A DNA stretch of 60,166 nt from Planctomycetota bacterium. Its GTDB lineage: Bacteria > Planctomycetota > B15-G4. The notes beneath the pieces were generated by a model, which worked only from the letters and a program-made list of their open reading frames with translations, was not told the origin of the DNA and ran no database searches. The DNA lies in the NCBI GenBank assembly GCA_029259695.1, contig JAJDEQ010000133.1:1-60166 (forward strand). The letters run 5' to 3'. This document shows, piece after piece, positions 15,154 through 23,902 of the stretch (positions within the stretch are counted from its first letter, which is position 1; the number at the start of each line of letters is the position of its first letter). A program made the translations under genes and the position numbers.

Positions 15154-18114
15154 ATGACTTCCGAGCCGCACAGCGAACACCACTCCCAGGCCGAACGGCT
15201 GTTCGCCCGCTACCTCGAGCAACGCCACGAGGGCGGCGACGGAGACATCGACAGCTTCGCCCGGTCGCATCCCGAGCACGCCCGGGAGCTGCGCGCGCTG
15301 CACACCGACTGGGCCAAACTGCGCGGCCTGCTCGATCGCCTGGACGACACGGTGTCCCCCGCGCGCTTCGCGGGGACACCGGATGAGACCACGCCGGTGA
15401 GCGGACCGGGCCCCGGTGGAACGACCGCAGGCAGCACCGTGCCGGTGTCCATACCGGACGCCGAGATCCTGGCGCGCCTGTCCACCCGCGGTCCCGTCTT
15501 CGCTCGCTATCGCATCACCGACACCGTCGCCCAGGGCGGCATGGGCCTGGTGCAGCGCGTGTGGGACGAGGACCTGCGCCGACACCTGGCCATGAAGGTG
15601 ATCCGCACCGACGCGTCGGCGGGCACACCCGGCGGCGCCCGCGGCGTGGGCCGCTTCCTCGAGGAAGCGCAGATCACGGGTCAACTCGACCACCCCGGGA
15701 TCGTCCCGGTGCACGAGCTGGGGGTCGACCCCGACGGGCGCGCGTACTTCACCATGAAGCTCGTCAAGGGCCACGACCTGGCGCACGTGTTCAAGCTCGT
15801 GGCGGACGGCGACGACACCTGGACTTCGTCCCGCGTCCTCGAGGCGCTGCTGCGCGTCTGCGACGCCATGGCCTACGCCCACGCCAAGGGCGTCATCCAC
15901 CGCGATCTCAAGCCGGCCAACGTGATGGTGGGCCGCTTCGGCGAGGTGTACGTGATGGACTGGGGCCTGGCGCGCGTGCTCGGCCAGCAGGACCGCCGCG
16001 ACATCCGCATCCAGCCGCCCACGCCGCTGCGCCCCGAGAGCGTCGTGCGTTCCGAGCGCAGCGAGCGGACCGACGAGTCGCCCGACTCCCCCCTGCACAC
16101 GATGGACGGGGACGTGGTGGGTACGCCGGCGTACATGTCGCCCGAGCAGGCCGAGGGCCAGCTCGAACAGCTCGGACCCGGCACCGACGTCTACTCCGCC
16201 GGGGCCATGCTGTATCACCTGCTCACCGGGCGCATGCCCTACGTGAAGCCCGGTTCGCGCATCAACAACTACGCCGTCTGGAGCCGCGTGCAGGAGGGCC
16301 CGCCGAAGCCGGTGCACGAACTGGCAGCGGACGTGCCGGCCGAACTCGTCGCCATCTGCGACAAGGCCATGGCCCGCTCACCCGACGCCCGGTACACGAG
16401 CATGGGCGACCTGGCCGACGACCTGCGCGCGTACCTGGAGCAGCGCGTGGTGCAGGCCTACGAGACCGGGGCCGTCGCCGAACTGCGCAAGTGGGTCGTG
16501 CGCAACCGCCCGCTGGCGACCTCGCTCGCCGCCGGCGTGTTGCTGCTCACCGCCGGCCTGGTGGTGAGCTTCCAGCAGTGGCAGCGGGCCGAGGGCCTGG
16601 CCGTGGAGTCGCAGGACAGCGAGGCCCGGGCCCGGGTGCTGGCCGCGGAGGCCAGCGAGCATGCCGCCGAGGCCGAGCGCAATGCCCAGTCGGCCGAACG
16701 CAGCGCCCGCGAAGCGCGCCTGGCGCGAGACCTGGCCCGATCCAACGAACAGCTCGCGCAGGAGCGACTGGACAAGGTGCTGCAACTCTCGGCGCTGCAG
16801 GAGCTCGACGAACTCACCGCGGAGGCCCACCGGCTGTGGCCGATCACGCCTGAACTGAGAGGCGAGTGCACGGCCTGGATCGTCCGGGCCGAAGCGCTGC
16901 TGGCGCAACGCGACGACCATCGCCGGGAGCTGGAACGTCTGACCCACGCCGTCGCCCAGACCGACAGCAAGACCGATCGCTGGTGGCACCGGCAACTGGA
17001 GCAACTCGTGGCCGGTCTCGACGCGCTGGCCGACGAGCGCTCCGGGTTGTTCTCCGGCGCCTCGGTGACGCACGGCATGGGCGTGGCCCTCCGACTCCAG
17101 GCAGCCGATGTGCTGCACGCCTGGACGATCGGCTCGACCGACGCCCGTGCCGCGTGGGACACGGCGCGGGCTTCCATCGCCGATCAGGACGAGTGTCCGT
17201 TCTACGCCGGACTCGACCTGCCGCCACAACTGGGCCTGGTGCCCGTCGGCCGGGACCCCGACAGCGGGCTGTGGGAGTTCGCCGTGCTGCTCACCGGCGA
17301 AGCCCCCACCCGGGGAGACGACGGACGCCTGCAGCTGATCCCCGAGTCGGCGCTGGTGCTGGTGCTCGTCCCGGGCGGCACGTTCCTCCGGGGAGCGCAG
17401 GCCACCGACCCCACGGCGCCGCACTACGACCCGGCGGCCCTTGACGACGAAGCGCCGCCGACCGAGTTCACTCTGGAGCCGTTCTTCATCGGCAAGTGCG
17501 AACTGACCCAGGCCCAGTGGATCTGGTTCACCGGCAACAACCCCTCCGGCTCGTACCTGAACCTGCGCATCGGGGAGGCGACGATCACCGGACGGCACCC
17601 GGTGGAGAACATGACCTTCGAGCGCGCGCTCACGGTGCTGCGACGTCTCGACCTCGACATCCCCACCGAAGCGCAATGGGAGTACGCCGCCCGCGCCGGG
17701 ACCAGCACGCCCTGGTGGACCGGCAACGACGCACGCTCGGTCGACGGCGCCGCCAACCTCGCCGACACCTATGCCCAGGCGTCCACGGGCTCACCCACCT
17801 GGAGCTACGAGACCTGGCTCACCGACGGGTTCACGGTCCACGCCCCCGTGGGCACGTTCCGCCCCAACGCCTTCGGTCTGCACGAGGTCATGGGCAACGT
17901 GGCCGAGTGGGCCTGGTCCCCGGAGGACACGACCACCTCGACCTACGGACTCGTCAACTCGCGACCGACGTTCCAGGGTCACTACGTCGTCGCGCGCAGC
18001 GGCGCCTACTCGACCAACACGGTCCACGCCCGCGTGTCCTTCCGCAACGAGACGACCCACGACTTCAAACAGCGCGACCTCGGCCTGCGGCCCGTGAAGT
18101 CGATCCGCCGGTAG
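15154..18114 (+). CDS. Ser/Thr protein kinase fused to a formylglycine-generating-enzyme (SUMF1)-like domain
   Basis: A 986-residue membrane protein. The N-terminal 60 residues are helical. The kinase domain (about 118-430) has AQGGMGLVQRVWD, AMKVIR, HRDLKPANVMVG and MSPEQAEG. The usual DFG magnesium loop reads MDWGLAR, a DWG variant. A membrane helix (LAAGVLLLTAGLVVSF, about 455-470) is followed by an Ala/Glu/Arg coiled coil. The C-terminal 240 residues are SUMF1-like: LVPGGTFLRGAQ, IPTEAQWEYAARAG, NAFGLHEVMGNVAEW and RSGAYS. In formylglycine enzymes a Cys pair activates sulfatases. I see no such Cys pair here, so this domain is probably a binding or sensor module. It is divergent from a second kinase. 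Confidence 0.88.
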   Translation: MTSEPHSEHHSQAERLFARYLEQRHEGGDGDIDSFARSHPEHARELRALHTDWAKLRGLLDRLDDTVSPARFAGTPDETTPVSGPGPGGTTAGSTVPVSIPDAEILARLSTRGPVFARYRITDTVAQGGMGLVQRVWDEDLRRHLAMKVIRTDASAGTPGGARGVGRFLEEAQITGQLDHPGIVPVHELGVDPDGRAYFTMKLVKGHDLAHVFKLVADGDDTWTSSRVLEALLRVCDAMAYAHAKGVIHRDLKPANVMVGRFGEVYVMDWGLARVLGQQDRRDIRIQPPTPLRPESVVRSERSERTDESPDSPLHTMDGDVVGTPAYMSPEQAEGQLEQLGPGTDVYSAGAMLYHLLTGRMPYVKPGSRINNYAVWSRVQEGPPKPVHELAADVPAELVAICDKAMARSPDARYTSMGDLADDLRAYLEQRVVQAYETGAVAELRKWVVRNRPLATSLAAGVLLLTAGLVVSFQQWQRAEGLAVESQDSEARARVLAAEASEHAAEAERNAQSAERSAREARLARDLARSNEQLAQERLDKVLQLSALQELDELTAEAHRLWPITPELRGECTAWIVRAEALLAQRDDHRRELERLTHAVAQTDSKTDRWWHRQLEQLVAGLDALADERSGLFSGASVTHGMGVALRLQAADVLHAWTIGSTDARAAWDTARASIADQDECPFYAGLDLPPQLGLVPVGRDPDSGLWEFAVLLTGEAPTRGDDGRLQLIPESALVLVLVPGGTFLRGAQATDPTAPHYDPAALDDEAPPTEFTLEPFFIGKCELTQAQWIWFTGNNPSGSYLNLRIGEATITGRHPVENMTFERALTVLRRLDLDIPTEAQWEYAARAGTSTPWWTGNDARSVDGAANLADTYAQASTGSPTWSYETWLTDGFTVHAPVGTFRPNAFGLHEVMGNVAEWAWSPEDTTTSTYGLVNSRPTFQGHYVVARSGAYSTNTVHARVSFRNETTHDFKQRDLGLRPVKSIRR

Positions 18115-18240
18115 CCGACGGCAGCCTGCCCGCGAGCGCCCCCGCAGCTCGTCGCCCCGCCGTCGAGCATCGAAAGGGCCGTTCGACGCAGCCCTGAAGG
18201 CTCAGGCACAACCGCAGCAGAAGCTGGTGAGAAGTCCAGG

Positions 18241-19014
18241 CTAGGCGCAGAACTGCGCCACGGCTTGTTGGAACCGTTCGGGTTCCTCGAGTTGCAGCGT
18301 GTGGCTGCTCTCCTCGAACACGACCAGCTCGCCCCGCCTGCAGTGACCGACGAGCGTGCGGCCGAGTTCGGGCCCCAGCACCGGCGAGTGTCGTCCCGCG
18401 AGCACGAGTGTCGGCACGGCGATGGACGACAGCAGCTCGGCGATCTCGTCGTCATCGTCATCGTCGTCATCGTCCGGAGGCCCACCCATGCGACCTGCCT
18501 CGGCCAGCATGAAGCGGTGCATGGCCGCCTCGAGCGGCGCCCGGTCCACCGCCGGGTTGCGCACCCACTGGCGCCAGAGGCTGCGCACGAAGCCGCGCGT
18601 GGGTCGGCCCGTGAGCTGCGTCCAGAGCACGTGGGGCAGATCGCGCCAGCGCAGCCGTGGCAGCTCGGAACCCAACCCGGCCACGTCGACCAGGATCAGG
18701 TGCGACAGCCCGGGCGGTTCGTCCGCCGCGTACTCGATGGCTGCGGGCCCGGCCATGGACCAGGCGCACAACGCCGCGCGTTCGTGCCCCAGGGCCAGCG
18801 CCAGCTCCGGCAACCAGTCGAGTCCGGCCCATGCCGGCGAACCGATCGATGACTCCTCCCAGACCGGCACGGCCACCGTGCACGACTGCTGCAACTGCTC
18901 GAGCGGTCCCCAGGACACCGGCCCCAACGCGTGGGAGAAGACCACCAGCGGCCCCCTGCCCGCGTGCTGGTAGACGAGCGTGCCTTCGTCGAGCGCCAGC
19001 TCGCCGGTCTTCAT
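18241..19014 (-). CDS. Alpha/beta hydrolase with poly-Asp insert
   Basis: A 257-residue alpha/beta-fold hydrolase: VVFSHALGPVSWG near the oxyanion hole, nucleophile elbow CAWSMAGPAAIEY (Ser about residue 86), and a likely catalytic His in ESSHTLQLEEPERF near the C-terminus. The elbow reads A-x-S-x-A instead of the usual G-x-S-x-G. A run of nine Asp (about 180-188), encoded by alternating gat and gac codons, interrupts the cap region between PP and EIAELL. The substrate is unknown. It ends a short minus-strand group with a small membrane protein 13 bases downstream in coordinate, upstream in transcription. Confidence 0.75.
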   Translation of the reverse strand: MKTGELALDEGTLVYQHAGRGPLVVFSHALGPVSWGPLEQLQQSCTVAVPVWEESSIGSPAWAGLDWLPELALALGHERAALCAWSMAGPAAIEYAADEPPGLSHLILVDVAGLGSELPRLRWRDLPHVLWTQLTGRPTRGFVRSLWRQWVRNPAVDRAPLEAAMHRFMLAEAGRMGGPPDDDDDDDDDEIAELLSSIAVPTLVLAGRHSPVLGPELGRTLVGHCRRGELVVFEESSHTLQLEEPERFQQAVAQFCA

Positions 19015-19027
19015 GCTGTCGCCCTCG

Positions 19028-19396
19028 TCACGACCGGACCTCGCCCGCGGCCCGTCGCTTCCAGCCGAACCAGACCTGGATCACGGTGTAGAGCACCGCG
19101 GGCACCGCAGTCAGGGGCGAGCCGATCTTCAGGTGCGACACCAGCGCGCCCAGGGTGATCACGCTGAGTCCGGCCGCGGCCCACGGCGCGAGCGAGCGCA
19201 CGAAGAGGCCGCCGACGGCGACGACCTGGGACGCACAGACCAGGTAGACCAGCCCGGGCGGGTAGTCGAAGCGCGCCGAGATCAGACCCTGCGTTGCCTC
19301 GAAGTACGCCGTGATCGGCGCAGCCAGGCCGTAGGAGATCGCCAGGAACCACATGGCGACCCGCACTCCCCGTTCTCGTGGCGATCCGTGCTTCAT
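19028..19396 (-). CDS. Small membrane protein, DoxX-like topology
   Basis: 122 residues with four predicted membrane helices: AMWFLAISYGLAAPITAYF, VYLVCASQVVAVGGLFV, AAAGLSVITLGALVSHL and AVPAVLYTVIQVWFGW. The pattern of four helices with charged ends (WKRRAAGEVRS at the C-terminus) resembles DoxX-like proteins, but no diagnostic motif is present. It lies directly upstream of the alpha/beta hydrolase gene, 13 bases apart, and is probably co-transcribed with it. Confidence 0.55.
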   Translation of the reverse strand: MKHGSPRERGVRVAMWFLAISYGLAAPITAYFEATQGLISARFDYPPGLVYLVCASQVVAVGGLFVRSLAPWAAAGLSVITLGALVSHLKIGSPLTAVPAVLYTVIQVWFGWKRRAAGEVRS

Positions 19397-19456
19397 CCCG
19401 CCGCAGTGTACCCGGCCGCGCGACGCGCCAGCCTGGGTGCCGACCGCCCCGGTTGC

Positions 19457-20500
19457 TCAGGCGTCCTCGCGCACGGCCTTCGCGGCGGCGGAGATCCGGC
19501 GCGGGTAGCCACAGAAGAACTGGATCGGCAGGTGGCAGCGGCCGGCCCAGTCCTGCTCGTGGTGCCGTCCGTCGGGGAACGCGCAGTGCAGGAAGTCGCG
19601 TCCGAAGACGAAGCCGCGACTGATCAGCGCCGCGGCCATGCTCAACGTGGCCGCGTAGTTGTCGCCCGGCCAACCGCTGTCGAGGTAGATCTTCAGGTCG
19701 GCGCGCGCCCCGAGGTCGTCACCGCGCACGCGTGCGATGAGATCGTCACGATAGGCGAAGGTGCTCGACAGGCAGGCCACGTTGCCGAAGACCTCGGGCC
19801 ACTCCCAGCCGAGGAAGAACGACACCACGCCGCCCAGCGATGAACCGATGACGAAGGTGTCGTCCGGGCCCGGCAGGGTGCGGAAGCGCCCGTCGACCCA
19901 GGGTTTGATCTCCTCCCGCACCGAACGGCCGTAGGCCGCGTAGCCGGGATCGGTGTACTCATCCAAGCGCTCCTGCGCGTGGATGCCCACGACGATGCAA
20001 CGCTTGATCAGGTTCATGCGATCGAGCGTGTCCATGGTCTCGTCGATCTGCCATTCCTGTCCGCCGAAAGCCTCCGAGGGCAGGAACAGGTTGGCGCCGT
20101 CCTGCATGTAGATCACGGGGTAGTGGTTGAGCAGGTTCTCGTGGTAGCCGGAGGGCAGGTACACCCGCACCCGGCGCGCTGACCCCAGCACCGACTCCAC
20201 CTCGAGCAGCTCCCCCACGTGCCCCCTCGCCTCCGCGAAGAAGTGCGGGTACTCCTCGAAGTCCAGCGCCGTGCCCATGGGCACGAACTCGTTGAGGCCC
20301 ACCGCCCAGTGCAGCGCGTCGCCCTGGCGCAGGCACGCCTTGAACTCCACCAGCTCGTGCTCCGATTCGACCTCGAAGGTGGCGCGGGTGCCGTCGGCCG
20401 AGAGTTCGACGGGTTCGAGGTCGCGCTCCCAATCCGTCTCGGTGCGCAGCACGATGCGCCCGTCCTCGACGGGATAGACGATGACGATGCGGGCCTTCAC
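19457..20500 (-). CDS. Putative esterase (alpha/beta hydrolase, esterase D type)
   Basis: A 347-residue protein. The first 110 residues form a beta-rich domain (IVIVYPVEDGRIVLRTETDW) of the kind that precedes esterases in this family. The catalytic part starts at RRVRVYLPSGYHENLLNHYPVIYMQDG and has the nucleophile elbow VIGSSLGGVVSFFLG (Ser about residue 225), an Asp in YLDSGWPGDNY and a His in FPDGRHHEQDWAGR. These match pfam00756-type esterases that act on ester or siderophore substrates. No export signal is visible. GTG at 20500 has GGAGG nine bases upstream. The gene is divergent from the UPF0178 gene. Confidence 0.8.
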   Translation of the reverse strand: MKARIVIVYPVEDGRIVLRTETDWERDLEPVELSADGTRATFEVESEHELVEFKACLRQGDALHWAVGLNEFVPMGTALDFEEYPHFFAEARGHVGELLEVESVLGSARRVRVYLPSGYHENLLNHYPVIYMQDGANLFLPSEAFGGQEWQIDETMDTLDRMNLIKRCIVVGIHAQERLDEYTDPGYAAYGRSVREEIKPWVDGRFRTLPGPDDTFVIGSSLGGVVSFFLGWEWPEVFGNVACLSSTFAYRDDLIARVRGDDLGARADLKIYLDSGWPGDNYAATLSMAAALISRGFVFGRDFLHCAFPDGRHHEQDWAGRCHLPIQFFCGYPRRISAAAKAVREDA

Positions 20501-20750
20501 GCAGGATCCCCTCCGCGCCGAAGCGGTTGCTCGGACCCGGTCTCGGCAGCCTGCACGCGGGCGCGCGCAGGAGACGACATCCTGCACGCCTGCTCAACGG
20601 GCGGCAAGCACGACCCGCCGCCCTGCCTCGCCTCGCGCCACCCCGCCTCGCCACCGCGACGACCACACCACACGCACGACCCGCGCGCTTCCGCCGGGCT
20701 CGCGGCGTATGCTGATCGGCCTTCGTCCACCGCCCCTCGAGCCCGTGCGC

Positions 20751-21206
20751 ATGCTGGAAGTCTACGTCGATGCCGACAGTTGCCCGGTCAAGGACGAGAT
20801 CTTCCGTGTCGGCTATCGCTACGCGCTGACGGTCCACGTCGTCGCCAACCAGTCGCTCGTGGTGCCGGAGCGGGATTCGTTCCGGCTCGTGCTCGTGGGT
20901 GATCGCTTCGACGAGGCGGACGACTGGATCGCCGAGCGCGCCGGTGAAGACGACATCGTGATCACCGCCGACATCCTGCTCGCCGCCCGCTGCCTGGAGC
21001 AGGACGCTCGCGTCCTCGACCCGCGCGGCCGGGTGTTCAAGGACGCCACCATCGGCGACGCCCTCGCCGCGCGCGAAGCCCAGACCTACATGCGCGAGAT
21101 GGGCCTCCAGTCCGGCGGCCCGGCGCCGTTCGAGGAACGCGACCGCTCCCGCTTCCTGCAGCGCCTCGACGAGATCGTGCAGGCGGTGCGCCGCCGCAAG
21201 ACCTGA
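20751..21206 (+). CDS. yaiI: YaiI/YqxD family protein (UPF0178)
   Basis: A 151-residue protein of the UPF0178 family, recognised by VYVDADSCPVKDEIFRVGYRY at the N-terminus, VIVSTAD-like DDIVITADILLAARCLEQDA and the end REAQTYMREMG. These proteins have a PIN-like fold with conserved Asp residues; their function is not established. ATG at 20751 is the family start; GTG at 20745 is possible. The upstream gap of 250 bases, shared with the divergent esterase gene, contains no recognisable gene. Confidence 0.85.
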   Translation: MLEVYVDADSCPVKDEIFRVGYRYALTVHVVANQSLVVPERDSFRLVLVGDRFDEADDWIAERAGEDDIVITADILLAARCLEQDARVLDPRGRVFKDATIGDALAAREAQTYMREMGLQSGGPAPFEERDRSRFLQRLDEIVQAVRRRKT

Positions 21207-21218
21207 CGCCGCCCCGGG

Positions 21219-21314
21219 CCGATCACCGTCGCGAGTCGCGAGCCGATCACCGTCGCGGGCCGCGGACCGATCACCGTCGTGGGTCCCCGGCCGATCGCCG
21301 TCGCGGGTCCCGGG
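21219..21314. repeat. Four 24-bp tandem repeats
   Basis: Four consecutive 24-bp units (21219-21242, 21243-21266, 21267-21290, 21291-21314) share a ccgatcaccgtcg core and diverge in the second half. They fill the gap between the ends of two convergent genes (21206 and 21435). There is no hairpin in the unit, so the function is unclear. Confidence 0.85.
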
Positions 21315-21434
21315 CGCGCGTGCATCGCCCGCCGGTCGACGCAACGCGAGATGGGGCGGAACGAGCCTGACGCCCGCTCCGCCCCGGAACTCCCCTTCGT
21401 CACCGCGTGCTTCCCCAAGCGGCGAGGCCCTGAC

Positions 21435-22583
21435 TCACTGCGTCACGATCGAGAGCGCGTTGCTTGCTGCGTGTCCGCCCGGCGCCCGGCCGTCGCTGAC
21501 CAGCCCCTGCGCGAAGATCGGGCTACCGGCCGCGCCGAACTCGGACAAGGCGAGCGTCGTGAACGTCGCACGACCCTCCGCGTCCGTGGCGAACGGCAAC
21601 AGCAGGTCGGACGAGGGCATCAGCAAGCCACCGCGCATGGGTGTGTAGTCCGCGTCCCAACCCAGGACGAGCATGCCGCGAGCCGCGGACACGGCGCCCG
21701 AGAGCTGCAGCAGATCGAACCCGTCGCGATCGAGACCGGCCAGACGCGGGATCCCGAAGCTGCCCGGCGTGCCCATGCCCAGGTCCGCGAAGCGCGGGGT
21801 CTGCTGGGTCGACGCCTGCCCGTCCGTGAAGCTCATCTCCAGGAACGGCTGGTGCGGCTCGAGGCTGCCCAGGGCGTACTCGCCCGCGGCGACCTGCATG
21901 CCGGTGAGCAACTGGGCGATGAGCGCGCCCTCGCTACCCAGGATCTCGGGCTTGGGCACGATCTGCGCCGGGTCCACCGGCGTCACCGGACTGATGGCCG
22001 TCGAGCCACCGGCGCCCAGCAGTGCGATGGGTGCCGTGACGTCCTGCTCGTTGCTCGCGAACTGTCGTTCGATGGCCTGCGCGGCGATACGCACGTCGAG
22101 CTCGATGTTCACGCTCGTGGACGGGATCGTGCCGGAGATGGGTGCCGACAGGGCGTGGAAGACTCCGTCGATCTCCGGGAACGCCGCAGCCCACTCGGCC
22201 GCCAGGGCCGTGTCCGGCTCGAACGTCTCGAAGCCGATGGGCAGACCCGACGTGGCGTCGACGACGCGCGCCTGCACGACTTCCATGTCCACGTCCGCCG
22301 AGCCGCCGTCGGCCTGACTCGACTTGCCCGTGACCACACAGATGCTGCACGTGCCGGCATTCATGGGCGGCATGCTCTGTCCGTTCAACACCACGGTGGC
22401 GCCGACCGCGGGCACGCACAGCGATGCGGCCGTGCCGTCGGACGAGACCACGATGCAGAGCCCGGGCGAGACACCGATCACCTCACCGCACGGGTCCACG
22501 AAGATCACGCACGCAAGCAACTGCGGCGGCACCAACAACAGCACACACAACATCAACACAACCATTCGACTGAAGAACTTCAT
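21435..22583 (-). CDS. Exported protein with the shared C-terminal domain
   Basis: A 382-residue protein with a strong signal peptide (MVVLMLCVLLLVPPQLLA). Residues 25-110 are Cys-rich (CVIFVDPCGEVIGVSPGLC, CSICVVTG). The middle is Ala/Pro-rich beta sequence with no family I recognise. The C-terminal 90 residues carry the shared pattern: LVLGWD, RGGLLMPSSDLLLPF, DAEGRATFTTL, FAQGLVSD and ASNALSIVTQ. ATG at 22583 is preceded by gagggagag at good spacing. It is divergent from the sigma factor gene at 22952 and may be under its control, but no promoter motif can be shown. Confidence 0.7.
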   Translation of the reverse strand: MKFFSRMVVLMLCVLLLVPPQLLACVIFVDPCGEVIGVSPGLCIVVSSDGTAASLCVPAVGATVVLNGQSMPPMNAGTCSICVVTGKSSQADGGSADVDMEVVQARVVDATSGLPIGFETFEPDTALAAEWAAAFPEIDGVFHALSAPISGTIPSTSVNIELDVRIAAQAIERQFASNEQDVTAPIALLGAGGSTAISPVTPVDPAQIVPKPEILGSEGALIAQLLTGMQVAAGEYALGSLEPHQPFLEMSFTDGQASTQQTPRFADLGMGTPGSFGIPRLAGLDRDGFDLLQLSGAVSAARGMLVLGWDADYTPMRGGLLMPSSDLLLPFATDAEGRATFTTLALSEFGAAGSPIFAQGLVSDGRAPGGHAASNALSIVTQ

Positions 22584-22951
22584 GCTTCTCTCTCCCTCGT
22601 GAACGTCCCTCCGGCGTCGGACGACACCGGGCGCGACGCGCCGGCGATCCCGCTTGCGGCACGAACCCGTGCCCCGTCGCACACCGACGGCCGGTGCGCC
22701 CCTGCGCCCCGGTCGGGGCCGGCGCCCCGTGCACACCAGGGGGCCGGGCCCGGTTCGAATTGCGGACTTTTCCGGGAACAGGTGGCGGGATCGCCTCATC
22801 CGCCCCGTCCGAGCGGGGTGCGCCCCCCCCGTGCGTTATCCTGGGAACCATCAGCGTCGACCGAGCGGGGTTCGCCACGAGGCGGCTCCCCGAACGGGGG
22901 TTCAGCGGTCGGGGCGCACAGGATCGGGGGATCTTGGCCCAACGCGAGCAC
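22584..22951. other. Divergent intergenic region before the sigma/CHAT operon
   Basis: 368 bases with no recognisable gene. On the plus strand TATCCT (22837-22842), within cgttatcct, is a weak -10-like element about 110 bases before the sigma gene. The rest is GC-rich with runs of G or C (22748-22830). No ECF-type GGAAC/GTC pair with correct spacing was found. Confidence 0.4.
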
Positions 22952-23902
22952 ATGCACGTCGTCGACGCGTCCGGGACGCGGGACGAGCGCACGCCCGAGG
23001 GTGACGAGCCGGCGCGCTCCTCACCCGCGGTCGAATCGGCCCTGGGCGCCGCGTGGGACGAGGCGCGCAGGTGCCACCCCGGCGGCGCCCTGACCCGGGA
23101 CGCGTTCCAGACCGAGGTCGTCGCCCGCGTCCGGGCCCGCCTGGGCGCCACTCGCGATCCGCCCGGGGACGAGGCGCTGCACGCGGCGCTCGCGCGCGTC
23201 GTACCGGGCGACGTCTACTTCGTCATCGATGCCTGCCGTGCTCGGGACGAAGCCGCGCGCGCTGCTCTCGCCGAACGCCTGGCGACCTGGATCGATCAGC
23301 GCTTCGCCGACGGGGCGCTGGCCGACCTCGCCCGGCACGTGCTGTCCGAGCTGATCGTCGACCTCGCCGAACGGGAGCACCGCTCGCCCCTCGACAGCTA
23401 CTGCGGCAGCGCCACGCTCGAACTCTGGTTCACGGCGTTGGTCTACAACCGCCGTCGCTTCGGCGATCCCGACCGCAAGCGGCGTCACATCCAACTGGGA
23501 CAGGGCGACGACGACAGTGCGCGCATCGGCGAACTGGCCGACCCGTCCGCCCGCGATCCGTCGGAGGCCGCCGGCATGGGCGAGATCACCGAACTCGTCA
23601 CGTCGGCCACCCGGACCGTGACCCCGGATCCGCGCGAGACCGAGATTCTGTGCAAATCGTTTCGCCGCGGCCTGACTCAGGGGGAGATCGCCCGCCACCT
23701 GGGGATCGACACGTCCTCCGTGAGCCGTTCGCTCTCGGCCCTCAAGCGCCGCTACCTCAACGCGCTGCGGCGCAGCCTGCCCTCGGAACGCTATGAAGAC
23801 TTCTGGTCCAGTCGTCAGCAGCGGGACGGCCTGTTCCATCGCGCCTGCCGGGCGGCCTTCGGGCAGTACCTCGACGCGTTGTGCGGCCTGGAGCTGAGCT
23901 GA
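22952..23902 (+). CDS. Sigma-70 family RNA polymerase sigma factor
   Basis: A 316-residue sigma factor. Residues about 90-180 contain the region 2-like helices (SPLDSYCGSATLELWFTALV, NRRRFGDPDRK). Region 4 lies at about 215-270: DPRETEILCKSFRRG and the helix-turn-helix TQGEIARHLGIDTSSVSR. Both ends carry extra sequence compared with a minimal ECF sigma: about 90 residues before region 2 and 45 after region 4. ATG at 22952 is used; TTG at 22934 is possible. The stop TGA shares two bases with the ATG of the CHAT protein gene (TGATG), so the two proteins are made in coupled translation. Confidence 0.75.
   Translation: MHVVDASGTRDERTPEGDEPARSSPAVESALGAAWDEARRCHPGGALTRDAFQTEVVARVRARLGATRDPPGDEALHAALARVVPGDVYFVIDACRARDEAARAALAERLATWIDQRFADGALADLARHVLSELIVDLAEREHRSPLDSYCGSATLELWFTALVYNRRRFGDPDRKRRHIQLGQGDDDSARIGELADPSARDPSEAAGMGEITELVTSATRTVTPDPRETEILCKSFRRGLTQGEIARHLGIDTSSVSRSLSALKRRYLNALRRSLPSERYEDFWSSRQQRDGLFHRACRAAFGQYLDALCGLELS

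Noticed and set aside
18455..18482. The gtcatcg-type repeat as a separate non-coding microsatellite
   Set aside because: It lies in frame inside the hydrolase gene and encodes the Asp run, so it is described there.
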